A stretch of DNA of 64,000 nt from Sphingobacterium sp. CZ-UAM (GTDB lineage Bacteria; Bacteroidota; Bacteroidia; Sphingobacteriales; Sphingobacteriaceae): positions 2,232,001-2,296,000 of the forward strand of contig NZ_MTCM01000001.1 in NCBI RefSeq assembly GCF_002000245.1. The letters are read 5' to 3'. The position numbers were made by a program, and so were the translations under genes. The notes under the pieces were generated by a model that did not search any database, had not been told where the DNA came from, and saw nothing but the letters and a program-made list of their open reading frames with translations. Shown one piece after another: positions 53,233-61,657 of this stretch; position 1 is the stretch's first letter, and each line of letters opens with the position of its first letter.

Positions 53233-54474
53233 TTATTCAAATTCAGCCTGCAATATACGTACGATCTCACGGATGGTATCTTCCTCCAAATCGGTACGTC
53301 TCACCAGTTCTTCTTCGCTAAGTGATAACACGGATTTTGCAGAGTCTAAACCAACACGCTTCAACTCATCGATAACCCAGCTTTCAATTTCGTCGCTGAA
53401 TTCTTCGATATCCACATCCTCATCAAATTCATCATTCTCACGGTAAACATCAATCTCATAACCAGTCAGCTTACCAGCCAATTTAATATTGTGTCCACCA
53501 CGTCCGATTGCCAAGGATACCTGATCCGATTTTAAGTATACAGCAGCTGTTTTATTTTCCTCATCGATTTTGATAGAGCTTATCCGAGCAGGACTCAAAG
53601 CACGGGCGATATACAAGGAATGGTTTGTTGTGAAATTGATCACATCAATATTCTCATTACGCAATTCGCGAACAATACCGTGAATACGAGATCCTTTCAT
53701 ACCCACACAGGCACCAACCGGATCGATACGGTCGTCATAAGATTCAACCGCCACTTTAGCACGCTCTCCAGGTTCACGGACAATTTTCTTGATTGTAATC
53801 AGACCATCAAAAATCTCCGGTACCTCAAGTTCAAACAAACGTTGCAAAAACGCAGGCGCCGTACGTGAGATAATGATTTTCGGATTATTGTTCATCATAT
53901 CCACTTTATGTACTACCGCACGGATACCGTCACCTTTTTTGAAATAATCAGCAGGGATTTGTTCCGACTTAGGTAAAATCAATTCATTGCCATCTTCATC
54001 CAACACCAAGATCTCTTTCTTCCAGATCTGATAAACCTCACCGATGACCAATTCTCCTTCTCTATCTTTATATTTCTTGAAAACCTCATCTTTCTCAAGT
54101 TCCAACACTTTAGAAACAAGCGTTTGACGAGCCGCCAAAATAGCACGGCGTCCAAAGCTTTCCAATGTGATCTGTTCGATAAAATCATCGCCCACTTCAA
54201 GATCCTCATCGTGTTTTCTTGCTTCTGCCAACTCAATTTCAAGATCATCATCCTCAGAAAATTCATCTTCAACAACGACGCGCGTTCTCCAAATCTCCAA
54301 ATCCCCGTTATCTGGATTCACGATAACATCCACATTTTCATCCGTACCAAAACGACGACGGATCATACTACGAAAAACCTCTTCCAATACTGTAATGACC
54401 GTAGGTCTATCGATATTCTTAAACTCCTTAAACTCCTGAAAAGAGTCTATCAGATTGATGTTGCTGTTACTCAT
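53233..54474 (-). CDS. nusA: Transcription termination/antitermination factor NusA
   Basis: RNA polymerase-associated factor for pausing, termination and antitermination. It has 413 residues: an N-terminal polymerase-binding domain, an S1 domain (about 130-200, GELVIGEVYQIWKKEILVLDEDG), and KH domains with GACVGMKGSRIHGIVREL and SLAIGRGGHNIKLAGKLTGYEIDVY. A short acidic tail with one helix-hairpin repeat (VLSLSEEELVRRTDLEEDTI) follows. It lacks the longer C-terminal AR2 domain of enterobacteria. Located between rimP and infB, the conserved bacterial order. Confidence 0.97.
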   Translation of the reverse strand: MSNSNINLIDSFQEFKEFKNIDRPTVITVLEEVFRSMIRRRFGTDENVDVIVNPDNGDLEIWRTRVVVEDEFSEDDDLEIELAEARKHDEDLEVGDDFIEQITLESFGRRAILAARQTLVSKVLELEKDEVFKKYKDREGELVIGEVYQIWKKEILVLDEDGNELILPKSEQIPADYFKKGDGIRAVVHKVDMMNNNPKIIISRTAPAFLQRLFELEVPEIFDGLITIKKIVREPGERAKVAVESYDDRIDPVGACVGMKGSRIHGIVRELRNENIDVINFTTNHSLYIARALSPARISSIKIDEENKTAAVYLKSDQVSLAIGRGGHNIKLAGKLTGYEIDVYRENDEFDEDVDIEEFSDEIESWVIDELKRVGLDSAKSVLSLSEEELVRRTDLEEDTIREIVRILQAEFE

Positions 54475-54480
54475 TATTTT

Positions 54481-54945
54481 TTAAAATGAAATTACCACTT
54501 TTGTTGCTTTTATTTGATCAAAAGGAAGTTCTTTTTCCACCTCTTGCGCTTTTTTACCTTTTTCCTTTACTTTTTGAAGAATTTTAATCTTTGTCTCGTC
54601 AACCGATAATAAGGTCCCTTCAATTTTAGCGTTATCACCCAACTTGACCTGTACGGTGCGGCCGATATTTTTTTGATATTGCCGATTATTGACAAAATTT
54701 GAATCAATACCCGGAGAGGAAACCTCCAAACGGTAAGCGTTATCAATGACATTTTCCTCCTCCAAATGAAAACCGACATGGCGGCTCACCTGTGCACAGT
54801 CATCAATATTAACGCCATTATCTCCATCCAAGAGAATTTCCAAAATCTTATTTGGACGCATCTTTACACTAACAATAAACAAATCCTCGCGATCTGCTAT
54901 TTTTTCCGTTATGAGTTCAATGACTCTTTTTTCTACATCTTGCAT
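54481..54945 (-). CDS. rimP: Ribosome maturation factor RimP
   Basis: Assists 30S subunit maturation. At 154 residues it is full length: an N-terminal alpha/beta domain with DGDNGVNIDDCAQVSRHVGFHLEEENVIDNAYRLEVSSPGID, then an Sm-like C-terminal part. Its stop is 6 bases from the nusA start, so it leads the rimP-nusA-infB operon. No strong promoter box was seen in the short 5' region. Confidence 0.95.
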   Translation of the reverse strand: MQDVEKRVIELITEKIADREDLFIVSVKMRPNKILEILLDGDNGVNIDDCAQVSRHVGFHLEEENVIDNAYRLEVSSPGIDSNFVNNRQYQKNIGRTVQVKLGDNAKIEGTLLSVDETKIKILQKVKEKGKKAQEVEKELPFDQIKATKVVISF

Positions 54946-55084
54946 TGTTCTACTGCCTAGAATGCTAAATTAATTGTATTAAAAAAAGGGGGCAATACGA
55001 GCCCCCTTCCTTTCAGATATGCAAATATAGTATTTTATAAAATAAAAAACAAATCCCCAAACAACTGCGAAAGTATTTTTTCTA

Positions 55085-55861
55085 TTATTTCGAATTGTCA
55101 ACAACTGCATTAATTGTTTTCTGCATTTGTGCCATCATACTGGTCAATGTTTCCATCGTCGGCTCAGGTGTTGGCTCCGGTAGCTGCGTGCTAATAAAAG
55201 CCTTTGCCTTCCAGACTTCAAGAATATCCGGAGTCTCAACCCAATAAGGTTCATATGTTTTGTTATCAGATACAAGCTTTAAGCCTTTATCCTCCTTAAA
55301 TTTAAATGCGATACGCTTATAGACGACACCCTCCTCCCGAGATACGACAACATAGGTAAGTCCAGGCTTTATATCATGCCAATTTTCTACATACTCCGCC
55401 ACAATAATCGAACCCGAAGGCAGAGGCAACATCGAATCTCCTTTAATCTCAAAAGCCCGAAAAGTCCCCTGTCCAAACATGGGCAACGAAAATTTCGGAA
55501 GCTCAGCGACATATTCCGGATCACCATAGCCGTTTAAGTAACCAGCACTCGCTTTAACGGGCACAAGCTCAATATTTTCACGATCGTTACCATCGACAGT
55601 CACACTTAATACCCTAAGATTTGACGCATTACTTTTAGGCACCGGCTTCCACTTCTCATCAATCACATCATTCGCCAATTCATCCATGGTTAACCCATAA
55701 AACTCGGCAATTTTTTTCAGCAATTCGTATTTAGGCTCCGCCCGATCTTCTTCATATGCACCGACCGAAGCTCTTTTAATCTCCATGATATCAGCAAATT
55801 GCTGCTGTGTAAGTTTCTTTCCTTTTCGAAGGAATTTCAAGTTGGATGAAATATTTGCCAT
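55085..55861 (-). CDS. XRE/S24 self-cleaving repressor (LexA/cI-like)
   Basis: A 258-residue transcriptional repressor. The N-terminal XRE helix-turn-helix (about 7-62: LTQQQFADIMEIKRASVGAYEEDRAEP) is followed by an S24 peptidase domain (about 120-225). All elements for RecA-stimulated self-cleavage are visible: Ala106-Gly107 cleavage site in KASAGYLNG, Ser143 in KGDSMLP and Lys182 in VVYKRIAF. The tail is a helical coil. It is divergent from a small degenerate GIY-YIG gene, with a 12-bp perfect inverted repeat between them. Such repressors often derive from phage or mobile elements, but no phage genes are nearby. Confidence 0.92.
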   Translation of the reverse strand: MANISSNLKFLRKGKKLTQQQFADIMEIKRASVGAYEEDRAEPKYELLKKIAEFYGLTMDELANDVIDEKWKPVPKSNASNLRVLSVTVDGNDRENIELVPVKASAGYLNGYGDPEYVAELPKFSLPMFGQGTFRAFEIKGDSMLPLPSGSIIVAEYVENWHDIKPGLTYVVVSREEGVVYKRIAFKFKEDKGLKLVSDNKTYEPYWVETPDILEVWKAKAFISTQLPEPTPEPTMETLTSMMAQMQKTINAVVDNSK

Positions 55862-55889
55862 ATTATTTTTTCAAAAATATTTTACAAAA

Positions 55890-55927
55890 ACTAATTTTAT
55901 TAGTATTATTGTGCCAATAAAATTAGT
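55890..55927. promoter_or_regulatory. Candidate operator of the S24 repressor
   Basis: A perfect 12-bp inverted repeat: ACTAATTTTATT (55890-55901) with AATAAAATTAGT (55916-55927). Nested inside are two 15-base palindromes of 6-3-6 form, ACTAAT-TTT-ATTAGT (55890-55904) and TTATTG-TGC-CAATAA (55906-55920). It lies between the divergent repressor and GIY-YIG-like genes. Confidence 0.6.
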
Positions 55928-55961
55928 AAATAAAAATTAAACATCCAAATAATTTAGTATT

Positions 55962-56285
55962 ATGGGCAATTTTATCGTATATATCTTAACAGACAACAAC
56001 AGAAGGTACTTTGAGATCGATTTCACATCCAATATATTTAGCACAGTAATGGAGCTTCAACAAGCCAATAATTTTATTCTTCAACAGGGCACTCATTTGA
56101 ATAGAATAATCTATTCCGAAGAGTTTTCCCAATTAGCATACGCAAAAAAGAGAATGAGTGAATTACAAAACTTCACACACATGCAAATAGAACGTGTTAT
56201 CCGCAAAAATAATCCAAACTGGAATAACCTTTACCCACAACAACAGCAAGCTTATGCAAAAAGAAACACCAATTTCGCGGCCTAG
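55962..56285 (+). CDS. Degenerate GIY-YIG-like protein (107 aa)
   Basis: A small protein with the outline of a GIY-YIG endonuclease: FIVYILTDNNRRYFEIDFTSNIF at the start, and IIYSEEFSQLAYAKKRMSEL with NNPNWNNL toward the end match positions of GIY-YIG proteins of the UPF0213 kind. However, the YIG motif reads YFEI, the catalytic Arg region (NIxRR) reads NIFST and the metal Glu position is not kept. It is therefore probably not a nuclease. Divergent from the S24 repressor, so likely repressed by it; a DNA-binding or inhibitor role is inferred only. Confidence 0.65.
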   Translation: MGNFIVYILTDNNRRYFEIDFTSNIFSTVMELQQANNFILQQGTHLNRIIYSEEFSQLAYAKKRMSELQNFTHMQIERVIRKNNPNWNNLYPQQQQAYAKRNTNFAA

Positions 56286-56302
56286 TAATACATAATAGAA
56301 AT

Positions 56303-56335
56303 AAAAAAGCCGCCCAATTTTCATTAGGCAGCTCG
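56303..56335 (-). terminator. Terminator of the PBP1A gene (minus strand)
   Basis: On the minus strand AGCUGCCUAAU pairs with AUUGGGCGGCU through two G-U pairs around a GAAA tetraloop, followed by six Us. It lies 52 bases after the PBP stop. Confidence 0.78.
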
Positions 56336-56387
56336 CTATTTGTTATACTATGCTAGATTCGAAAGAGGATAAACGTTTTTACTAAAT

Positions 56388-58772
56388 TTAGGCTGACGTG
56401 GTATTCTCCAGCACACCCGTATTTTCACCGGAACCACCTTCATTGTTATTACGCTCAGTAACTCCACCCTCTGTAGACTCTTCTTCAGGTCCAATAAAAC
56501 CCTCGTCCGTTTGCTCATCAACTTGTGTCGAATCACTTTGTACTGGCTCCGGCTCACTATAACGCGGCGTCTCACATTTATAGGATTTCGTGATTTCAAC
56601 CGTAGATTCAGGGAATTTACCCTGCGTATAGCCCAATTGCTTATCTTTATAAACAGATTCTAAAAACACACCAAATATAGGCAATGCCGTCCGGGAACCT
56701 TCACCGGTATGCGAATTCTTAAAGTGTATACTTCTTTCATCACATCCAACCCAGATTCCAGTAACCAAATCCTTCGTCACTCCCATATACCAACCATCAA
56801 CATATTCCGAAGAAGTACCGGTCTTACCCCCAATTTCATTTTCTTTATCAAATAGATCCCATTCCCACAAGCCCTGCGATGTACCTCTTGGCTCTTCCAT
56901 CCCACCACGCAACATATAAGTCATCAACCAAGCATCTTGTTTATCGACCACCTGTTTGCGCTCCGCCTGAAAAGTGGCAATCACATTTCCATCGTGATCT
57001 TCAATTTTAGAAACAAGTACCGGTGTTACCCGCTCACCATGGTTCATCATCGTCGAATAACCGTTGACCATCTCAAATACCGACACATCATTAGGCCCTA
57101 AACCGACGGATGCCACCGGATTAAGTTTACTCGTGATACCACAACGTTGCGCAGCATCTACAACTTTCGCTGGGGTAACCATATCTGTCAACTGAACCGT
57201 CACTGAATTAATAGATCGAGCCATCGCATGGCGCAAAGACATCTCCCGATAAGAAAAATTCCAATCTGCATTTTTTGGTTCCCATACTTCGACGGAATCT
57301 CCTTTGTCAATCTTTATGGTAACAGGTTTATCTGTGATCTTATCACAAGGCGACATTCCGGACTCCAAAGCTGCCAGATAAACAAAAGGTTTAAATGTAG
57401 ACCCCGCCTGCCGTTTCGCCTGCATCACGTGATCATATTTGAAATACTGATGGTCTATCCCACCTACCCAAGCTTTAATTTCACCGGAATAGGGATCCAT
57501 AGACATCATGCCCGCATTCAACATCATGGCATAATATTTCAGGGAGTCCATCGTAGACATTTCCTTTTCGACCTTCCCCCCATCCTTCCAATTGTACACT
57601 TCCATCTTTTTCTTCTTATTTAAGAAGAAATTGATACTATCGGGACTAGTGGCATATTTTTTACTCAGAAACTCGTAATAAGGTGTCTTCTTCGCTAAAT
57701 TCTCCAAAAAGTTTGGAATCACTTTTCCTGAAAGATCCCGCCAGGGCTCCTGCCCCTCCCAAGTATTATTCAAACGCTGTTGTAACTCGGCCATCTGTTT
57801 AGCCACTGCTTCTTCAGCATGCTTTTGCAACTTGGAATTGATCGTTGTATAGATCTTTAAACCATCCGTATAGATATCGTAATTATTCTCTTCTGACCAC
57901 TTCTCCAGCCATTTAGCAACAGCTGTACGCAGATATGAATCTCCTCCGGCATTTATATCTTGATTATTGGTATTTAAAACGATCTTCTCTTTGACCAATG
58001 CATCAAACTCATCCTTTTTTAGAAAACCACTCTTATGCATCTGGCCCAACACCGTATTTTTACGGTCAAATGCATTTTCAGGATTTCTAATCGGATTATA
58101 TAAGGTTGTTCCCTTTAACATGCCGATCAATACCGCGGCTTCGTTTTGATTCAATTGATTTGCTCCCTTTGAAAAATAACGTTTTGCAGCCGTTTCTATA
58201 CCATAGGCATTATTGCTGAAAGAAACTGTATTAAGATACATTTCTAAAATCTGATTTTTTGTATACCGCTGCTCCAGCTTGTAAGCGGTCATCCACTCTT
58301 TGAATTTGGTAATCACCAAACCTGCTACGGGTAAACGGGTCAATAAACCTCCGGCCTTATTATAGCGCGTGCGATAAAGGTTCTTGGCCAGCTGTTGCGT
58401 AATTGTACTCGCACCACGTTTATCACCTTTTAATGTTGAAATAATACCCGAGCCCAGGCCCAAAAAGTCAACCCCGTTGTGCTGATAAAAACGCACATCT
58501 TCAGTTGCTATCAGCGCATTAACAACAGTTTTAGGAATACTGTCAAAAGGGATTGGATTTCTATCCTCGTCAAAATATCGACCGATCAATACACTATCAG
58601 CAGTATACAATTCTGTCGAAATGTTGACACTGGGCATAATGATGTCTTTTTTTGTGGGTGAGTAGCCAAAAAGCCACAAAAAATTAAGTTGTATAGCACA
58701 GACCAAAACTATAACGAAATATATTGCAATAACGAGATAACGAAGAATCCGATTCTTAATACGTCTAAACAT
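56388..58772 (-). CDS. Class A penicillin-binding protein (PBP1A-like)
   Basis: Bifunctional cell-wall enzyme: glycosyltransferase (GT51) and transpeptidase. It has 794 residues: an N-terminal membrane anchor (about 10-32) and a GT51 domain (about 70-250) with EDVRFYQHNGVDFLGLG, GASTITQQLAKNL and QILEMYLNTVSF. The transpeptidase domain has STFK in RQAGSTFKPFVYLAAL, SINS in ARSINSVTVQ and KTGTS in IGGKTGTSSEYVDGW. A C-terminal acidic/Asn-rich tail (about 745-794) is disordered. It sits alone, after a long intergenic region. Confidence 0.94.
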   Translation of the reverse strand: MFRRIKNRILRYLVIAIYFVIVLVCAIQLNFLWLFGYSPTKKDIIMPSVNISTELYTADSVLIGRYFDEDRNPIPFDSIPKTVVNALIATEDVRFYQHNGVDFLGLGSGIISTLKGDKRGASTITQQLAKNLYRTRYNKAGGLLTRLPVAGLVITKFKEWMTAYKLEQRYTKNQILEMYLNTVSFSNNAYGIETAAKRYFSKGANQLNQNEAAVLIGMLKGTTLYNPIRNPENAFDRKNTVLGQMHKSGFLKKDEFDALVKEKIVLNTNNQDINAGGDSYLRTAVAKWLEKWSEENNYDIYTDGLKIYTTINSKLQKHAEEAVAKQMAELQQRLNNTWEGQEPWRDLSGKVIPNFLENLAKKTPYYEFLSKKYATSPDSINFFLNKKKKMEVYNWKDGGKVEKEMSTMDSLKYYAMMLNAGMMSMDPYSGEIKAWVGGIDHQYFKYDHVMQAKRQAGSTFKPFVYLAALESGMSPCDKITDKPVTIKIDKGDSVEVWEPKNADWNFSYREMSLRHAMARSINSVTVQLTDMVTPAKVVDAAQRCGITSKLNPVASVGLGPNDVSVFEMVNGYSTMMNHGERVTPVLVSKIEDHDGNVIATFQAERKQVVDKQDAWLMTYMLRGGMEEPRGTSQGLWEWDLFDKENEIGGKTGTSSEYVDGWYMGVTKDLVTGIWVGCDERSIHFKNSHTGEGSRTALPIFGVFLESVYKDKQLGYTQGKFPESTVEITKSYKCETPRYSEPEPVQSDSTQVDEQTDEGFIGPEEESTEGGVTERNNNEGGSGENTGVLENTTSA

Positions 58773-59152
58773 AAATGGAAATTTATCTTATATTCAACAT
58801 ATTGAATCAACAAAGGTTTTATTTCCCGCTCAATATGCGTCTATATCTGTTTCAGGGGCTAAATATACAACTAAATAAATGTCCGTAATCAACTATTTAC
58901 ATTTTTTAACAATAAAGGACGAGCGCTCATTGCAATAATGTCCATCGGCAAAAAAAGTCTCATAATAGCCACATTATTTCAGATCCATGAAATTAAAGCA
59001 ACACAAGAAAATGTAAGAAGACGCTGTTTAGATCAGCAGGTTAGTTGAGGTGTTCCGCAAATATTATACCTACTTTTGATTTATTATCTATTTTATTTTA
59101 AAATAATAATGATATTTGTTTAAATTTAGATGTAAACTAGTCAACGATTAGC
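58773..59152. other. 380-base divergent intergenic region between PBP1A and rpoN
   Basis: No gene or tRNA seen. A TACTTTTG box (TAnnTTTG) at 59071-59078 on the plus strand, with TTG at 59045-59047 (spacer 23), could be the rpoN promoter, giving a leader of about 68 bases. Confidence 0.35.
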
Positions 59153-60619
59153 ATGTTAAAACAGACATTACAACAAAAGCTATTACAAAAACTGTCTCCA
59201 CAACAAATTCAATTTATTAAATTGTTGCAGGTACCAACAGTTTCATTAGATGCCCGAATAAAAGAAGAATTAGAAGAAAACCCTGCGTTAGAAGATGGTA
59301 GCTTGACTAATATGACGGATCCAATAGAAGAATATCCGGATAAAGATCCGGATGACAACTTCGACAACGAAGAAGGATTCGACTCAGATGACTTCAGTTT
59401 GGAAGATTATATACAAGAGGACGACTACAAAGATTATGGTAATGGATATGACTATGGTGATGATGATGATGAACGGAAAGAAATGCCCGTGGCCATCCAA
59501 CATTCATTCTATGAACAGTTACAACAACAGTTAGACCTCCTCGCCTTAGATGATAAGCACTTTTTAATTGGTCAGCAGATTATCGGCAGCCTGGATGACG
59601 ACGGCTACTTACGTCGTCCGATCATCAATCTGGTAGATGACCTAGCCTTCGGTCAAAATGTAATGACCGAAGAGCACGAAGTATTAGAAATGCTAAAAGT
59701 GATCCAAGATTTTGAGCCTGCGGGAATTGGCGCCAGAGATTTACAGGAATGTCTTTTGATACAATTGCAAAAGAAAGACGCGAACAATCCAACGATTAAG
59801 CTCGCAATCAAGGTCGTGGCCAATTATCTGGATGAGTTCACTAAAAAGCACTATGACAAACTAGAGAAATCATTAGGAGTATCCTCTGAAGACTTGAAAA
59901 ACGTCGTAAATGAAATCCTAAAACTTAATCCCAAACCAGGCGATTCGGGAGCAGTAGCGGGTAAACAACTTCATATCATTCCCGATTTCCACATTAGCAA
60001 TAACGACGGCACCCTCCATCTTACGCTAAACGGGCGTAATGCACCTGAACTCCGCATCAGCAGGGATTATCAGCATATGTTCGAGCACTACGAGAAGTCC
60101 GATCAGAAGGACAAGAAGATGAAAGAAGCAGTACAGTTCGTCAAGCAAAAGCTCGATTCGGCAAAATGGTTCATTGATGCCATCAAGCAACGCCAACAAA
60201 CCTTACTTAAAACCATGAATGCCATCATGGAATATCAATACGATTATTTTCTTACCGGAGATGACCGTAAATTAAAACCCATGATCTTAAAGGACATCGC
60301 AGATAAGATCGATATGGATATCTCGACCGTCTCCCGCGTGGCAAATTCAAAATATGTGCAAACCGAATTCGGAACATTTTTGTTAAAATCATTTTTCTCC
60401 GAAGCTATCCAAACAGACTCTGGGGAAGAGGTCTCAAATAAGGAAGTCAAGAAAATACTGGAGGAATGCATCGCCAAAGAAAATAAGCGCAAGCCGCTTG
60501 CCGACGAGAAGCTAACGGAAATACTGAAAGAAAAAGGCTACAATATCGCCCGCCGAACGGTAGCCAAATACCGTGAAGCATTAAACATACCAGTCGCAAG
60601 ATTAAGAAAAGAGCTCTAA
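59153..60619 (+). CDS. rpoN: RNA polymerase sigma-54 factor (RpoN)
   Basis: Alternative sigma factor that directs polymerase to -24/-12 promoters and needs AAA+ activators. It has 488 residues: Gln/Leu-rich region I (LKQTLQQKLLQKLSPQQIQFIKLLQVP), a very acidic region II (about 55-108, with DDDDERKE), the core-binding domain, a helix-turn-helix (LKDIADKIDMDISTVSRVANSKY) and the RpoN box ARRTVAKYREALNIPVA near the end. The UAA stop codon itself forms the loop of the terminator hairpin. The next gene, aguB, has its own TATCTTTG box. Confidence 0.96.
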   Translation: MLKQTLQQKLLQKLSPQQIQFIKLLQVPTVSLDARIKEELEENPALEDGSLTNMTDPIEEYPDKDPDDNFDNEEGFDSDDFSLEDYIQEDDYKDYGNGYDYGDDDDERKEMPVAIQHSFYEQLQQQLDLLALDDKHFLIGQQIIGSLDDDGYLRRPIINLVDDLAFGQNVMTEEHEVLEMLKVIQDFEPAGIGARDLQECLLIQLQKKDANNPTIKLAIKVVANYLDEFTKKHYDKLEKSLGVSSEDLKNVVNEILKLNPKPGDSGAVAGKQLHIIPDFHISNNDGTLHLTLNGRNAPELRISRDYQHMFEHYEKSDQKDKKMKEAVQFVKQKLDSAKWFIDAIKQRQQTLLKTMNAIMEYQYDYFLTGDDRKLKPMILKDIADKIDMDISTVSRVANSKYVQTEFGTFLLKSFFSEAIQTDSGEEVSNKEVKKILEECIAKENKRKPLADEKLTEILKEKGYNIARRTVAKYREALNIPVARLRKEL

Positions 60620-60636
60620 GAGCTCTTTTTTGTTTT
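60607..60636 (+). terminator. Terminator overlapping the rpoN stop codon
   Basis: The arms AAAAGAGCTC (60607-60616) and GAGCTCTTTT (60620-60629) enclose the UAA stop codon (60617-60619) as a three-base loop. A T-rich tail follows. The last translating ribosome would have to clear before it can fold. Confidence 0.7.
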
Positions 60637-60668
60637 TCGGGTGACAATCAAATCTAAATTAAGAATAG

Positions 60669-60676
60669 TATCTTTG
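60669..60676 (+). promoter_or_regulatory. TAnnTTTG box of aguB
   Basis: TATCTTTG, about 26 bases before the aguB ATG, gives a leader of roughly 20 bases. No clear upstream TTTG. Confidence 0.45.
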
Positions 60677-60702
60677 TGCTCGAATTAAACAAGCATTAAG
60701 GA

Positions 60703-61578
60703 ATGAGCAAAGTAAAAGTTGGAGTTGTACAGATGAGCTGTACCGCAAACAAACAAGAGAATCTCGAAAAAGCAATCGCTAAAGTAAAAGAAGCCGCTGC
60801 AAAAGGTGCGCAAATTGTGTGTCTGCAAGAACTCTTTACCTCTTTATATTTCTGCGATGTAGAAGATTATGACAATTTCGCGCTGGCTGAATCTATCCCG
60901 GGACCATCTACCGACGCCCTGTCTGCTGTTGCGAAAGAAGCCGGAGTCGTTATTATCGCTTCATTATTTGAAAAAAGAGCTGAAGGTCTTTATCATAATA
61001 CCACCGCTGTATTAGATGCTGATGGCTCTTATTTGGGTAAATACCGCAAAATGCACATCCCCGATGATCCGGCTTTTTACGAAAAATTCTATTTTACGCC
61101 TGGTGATCTAGGCTATAAAGTATTTAAAACAAAATTCGGTAAAATCGGCATATTGATCTGTTGGGACCAATGGTACCCCGAAGCGTCAAGAATCACAGCC
61201 CTAATGGGTGCAGAAATTCTATTCTACCCTACAGCGATCGGCTGGGCCACGGATCAGGATGAAGAAACCAACAAAGATCAATACAATGCATGGCAAACCA
61301 TTCAGCGCTCACACGCGGTAGCAAATGGTGTGCCTGTGGTAGCAGTTAACCGTGTTGGATTTGAACAGGATGGCGCCATGAAATTTTGGGGTGGCAGCTT
61401 TGTTACCAATGGACAAGGCAAGCTATTATACCTCGCTTCCCACGATAAAGAAGAAATTGAAGTAGTTGAACTAGATCTAGCTGAGTCCGACTATTTCAGA
61501 AAACACTGGCCCTTCTTGAGAGATCGTAGAATTGAGACATATTCTCCAATCACCAAACGTTTTATCGACGAAGACTAA
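60703..61578 (+). CDS. aguB: N-carbamoylputrescine amidase (AguB)
   Basis: Nitrilase-superfamily enzyme that releases putrescine, CO2 and ammonia from N-carbamoylputrescine; 291 residues, cytosolic. The catalytic triad is visible: Glu in VCLQELFTSLYF, Lys in YRKMHIPDDPAFYEK and Cys in GILICWDQWYPEASR. Paired with aguA, it completes the agmatine-to-putrescine route of polyamine synthesis. aguA is downstream with a terminator-like hairpin between the two. Confidence 0.94.
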   Translation: MSKVKVGVVQMSCTANKQENLEKAIAKVKEAAAKGAQIVCLQELFTSLYFCDVEDYDNFALAESIPGPSTDALSAVAKEAGVVIIASLFEKRAEGLYHNTTAVLDADGSYLGKYRKMHIPDDPAFYEKFYFTPGDLGYKVFKTKFGKIGILICWDQWYPEASRITALMGAEILFYPTAIGWATDQDEETNKDQYNAWQTIQRSHAVANGVPVVAVNRVGFEQDGAMKFWGGSFVTNGQGKLLYLASHDKEEIEVVELDLAESDYFRKHWPFLRDRRIETYSPITKRFIDED

Positions 61579-61593
61579 TATCAAATCATATTG

Positions 61594-61646
61594 GCCATTT
61601 TAATTTGTAATTCTTAAAAAGAAAAACAGATTAAAATGGCTTTTTA
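61594..61646 (+). terminator. Intergenic terminator/attenuator between aguB and aguA
   Basis: The arms GCCATTTTAAT (61594-61604) and ATTAAAATGGC (61630-61640) with a 25-base loop, followed by five Ts (61641-61645). It ends only 12 bases before the aguA ATG, leaving little room for a separate promoter. Confidence 0.6.
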
Positions 61647-61657
61647 CATTTTAAAGC

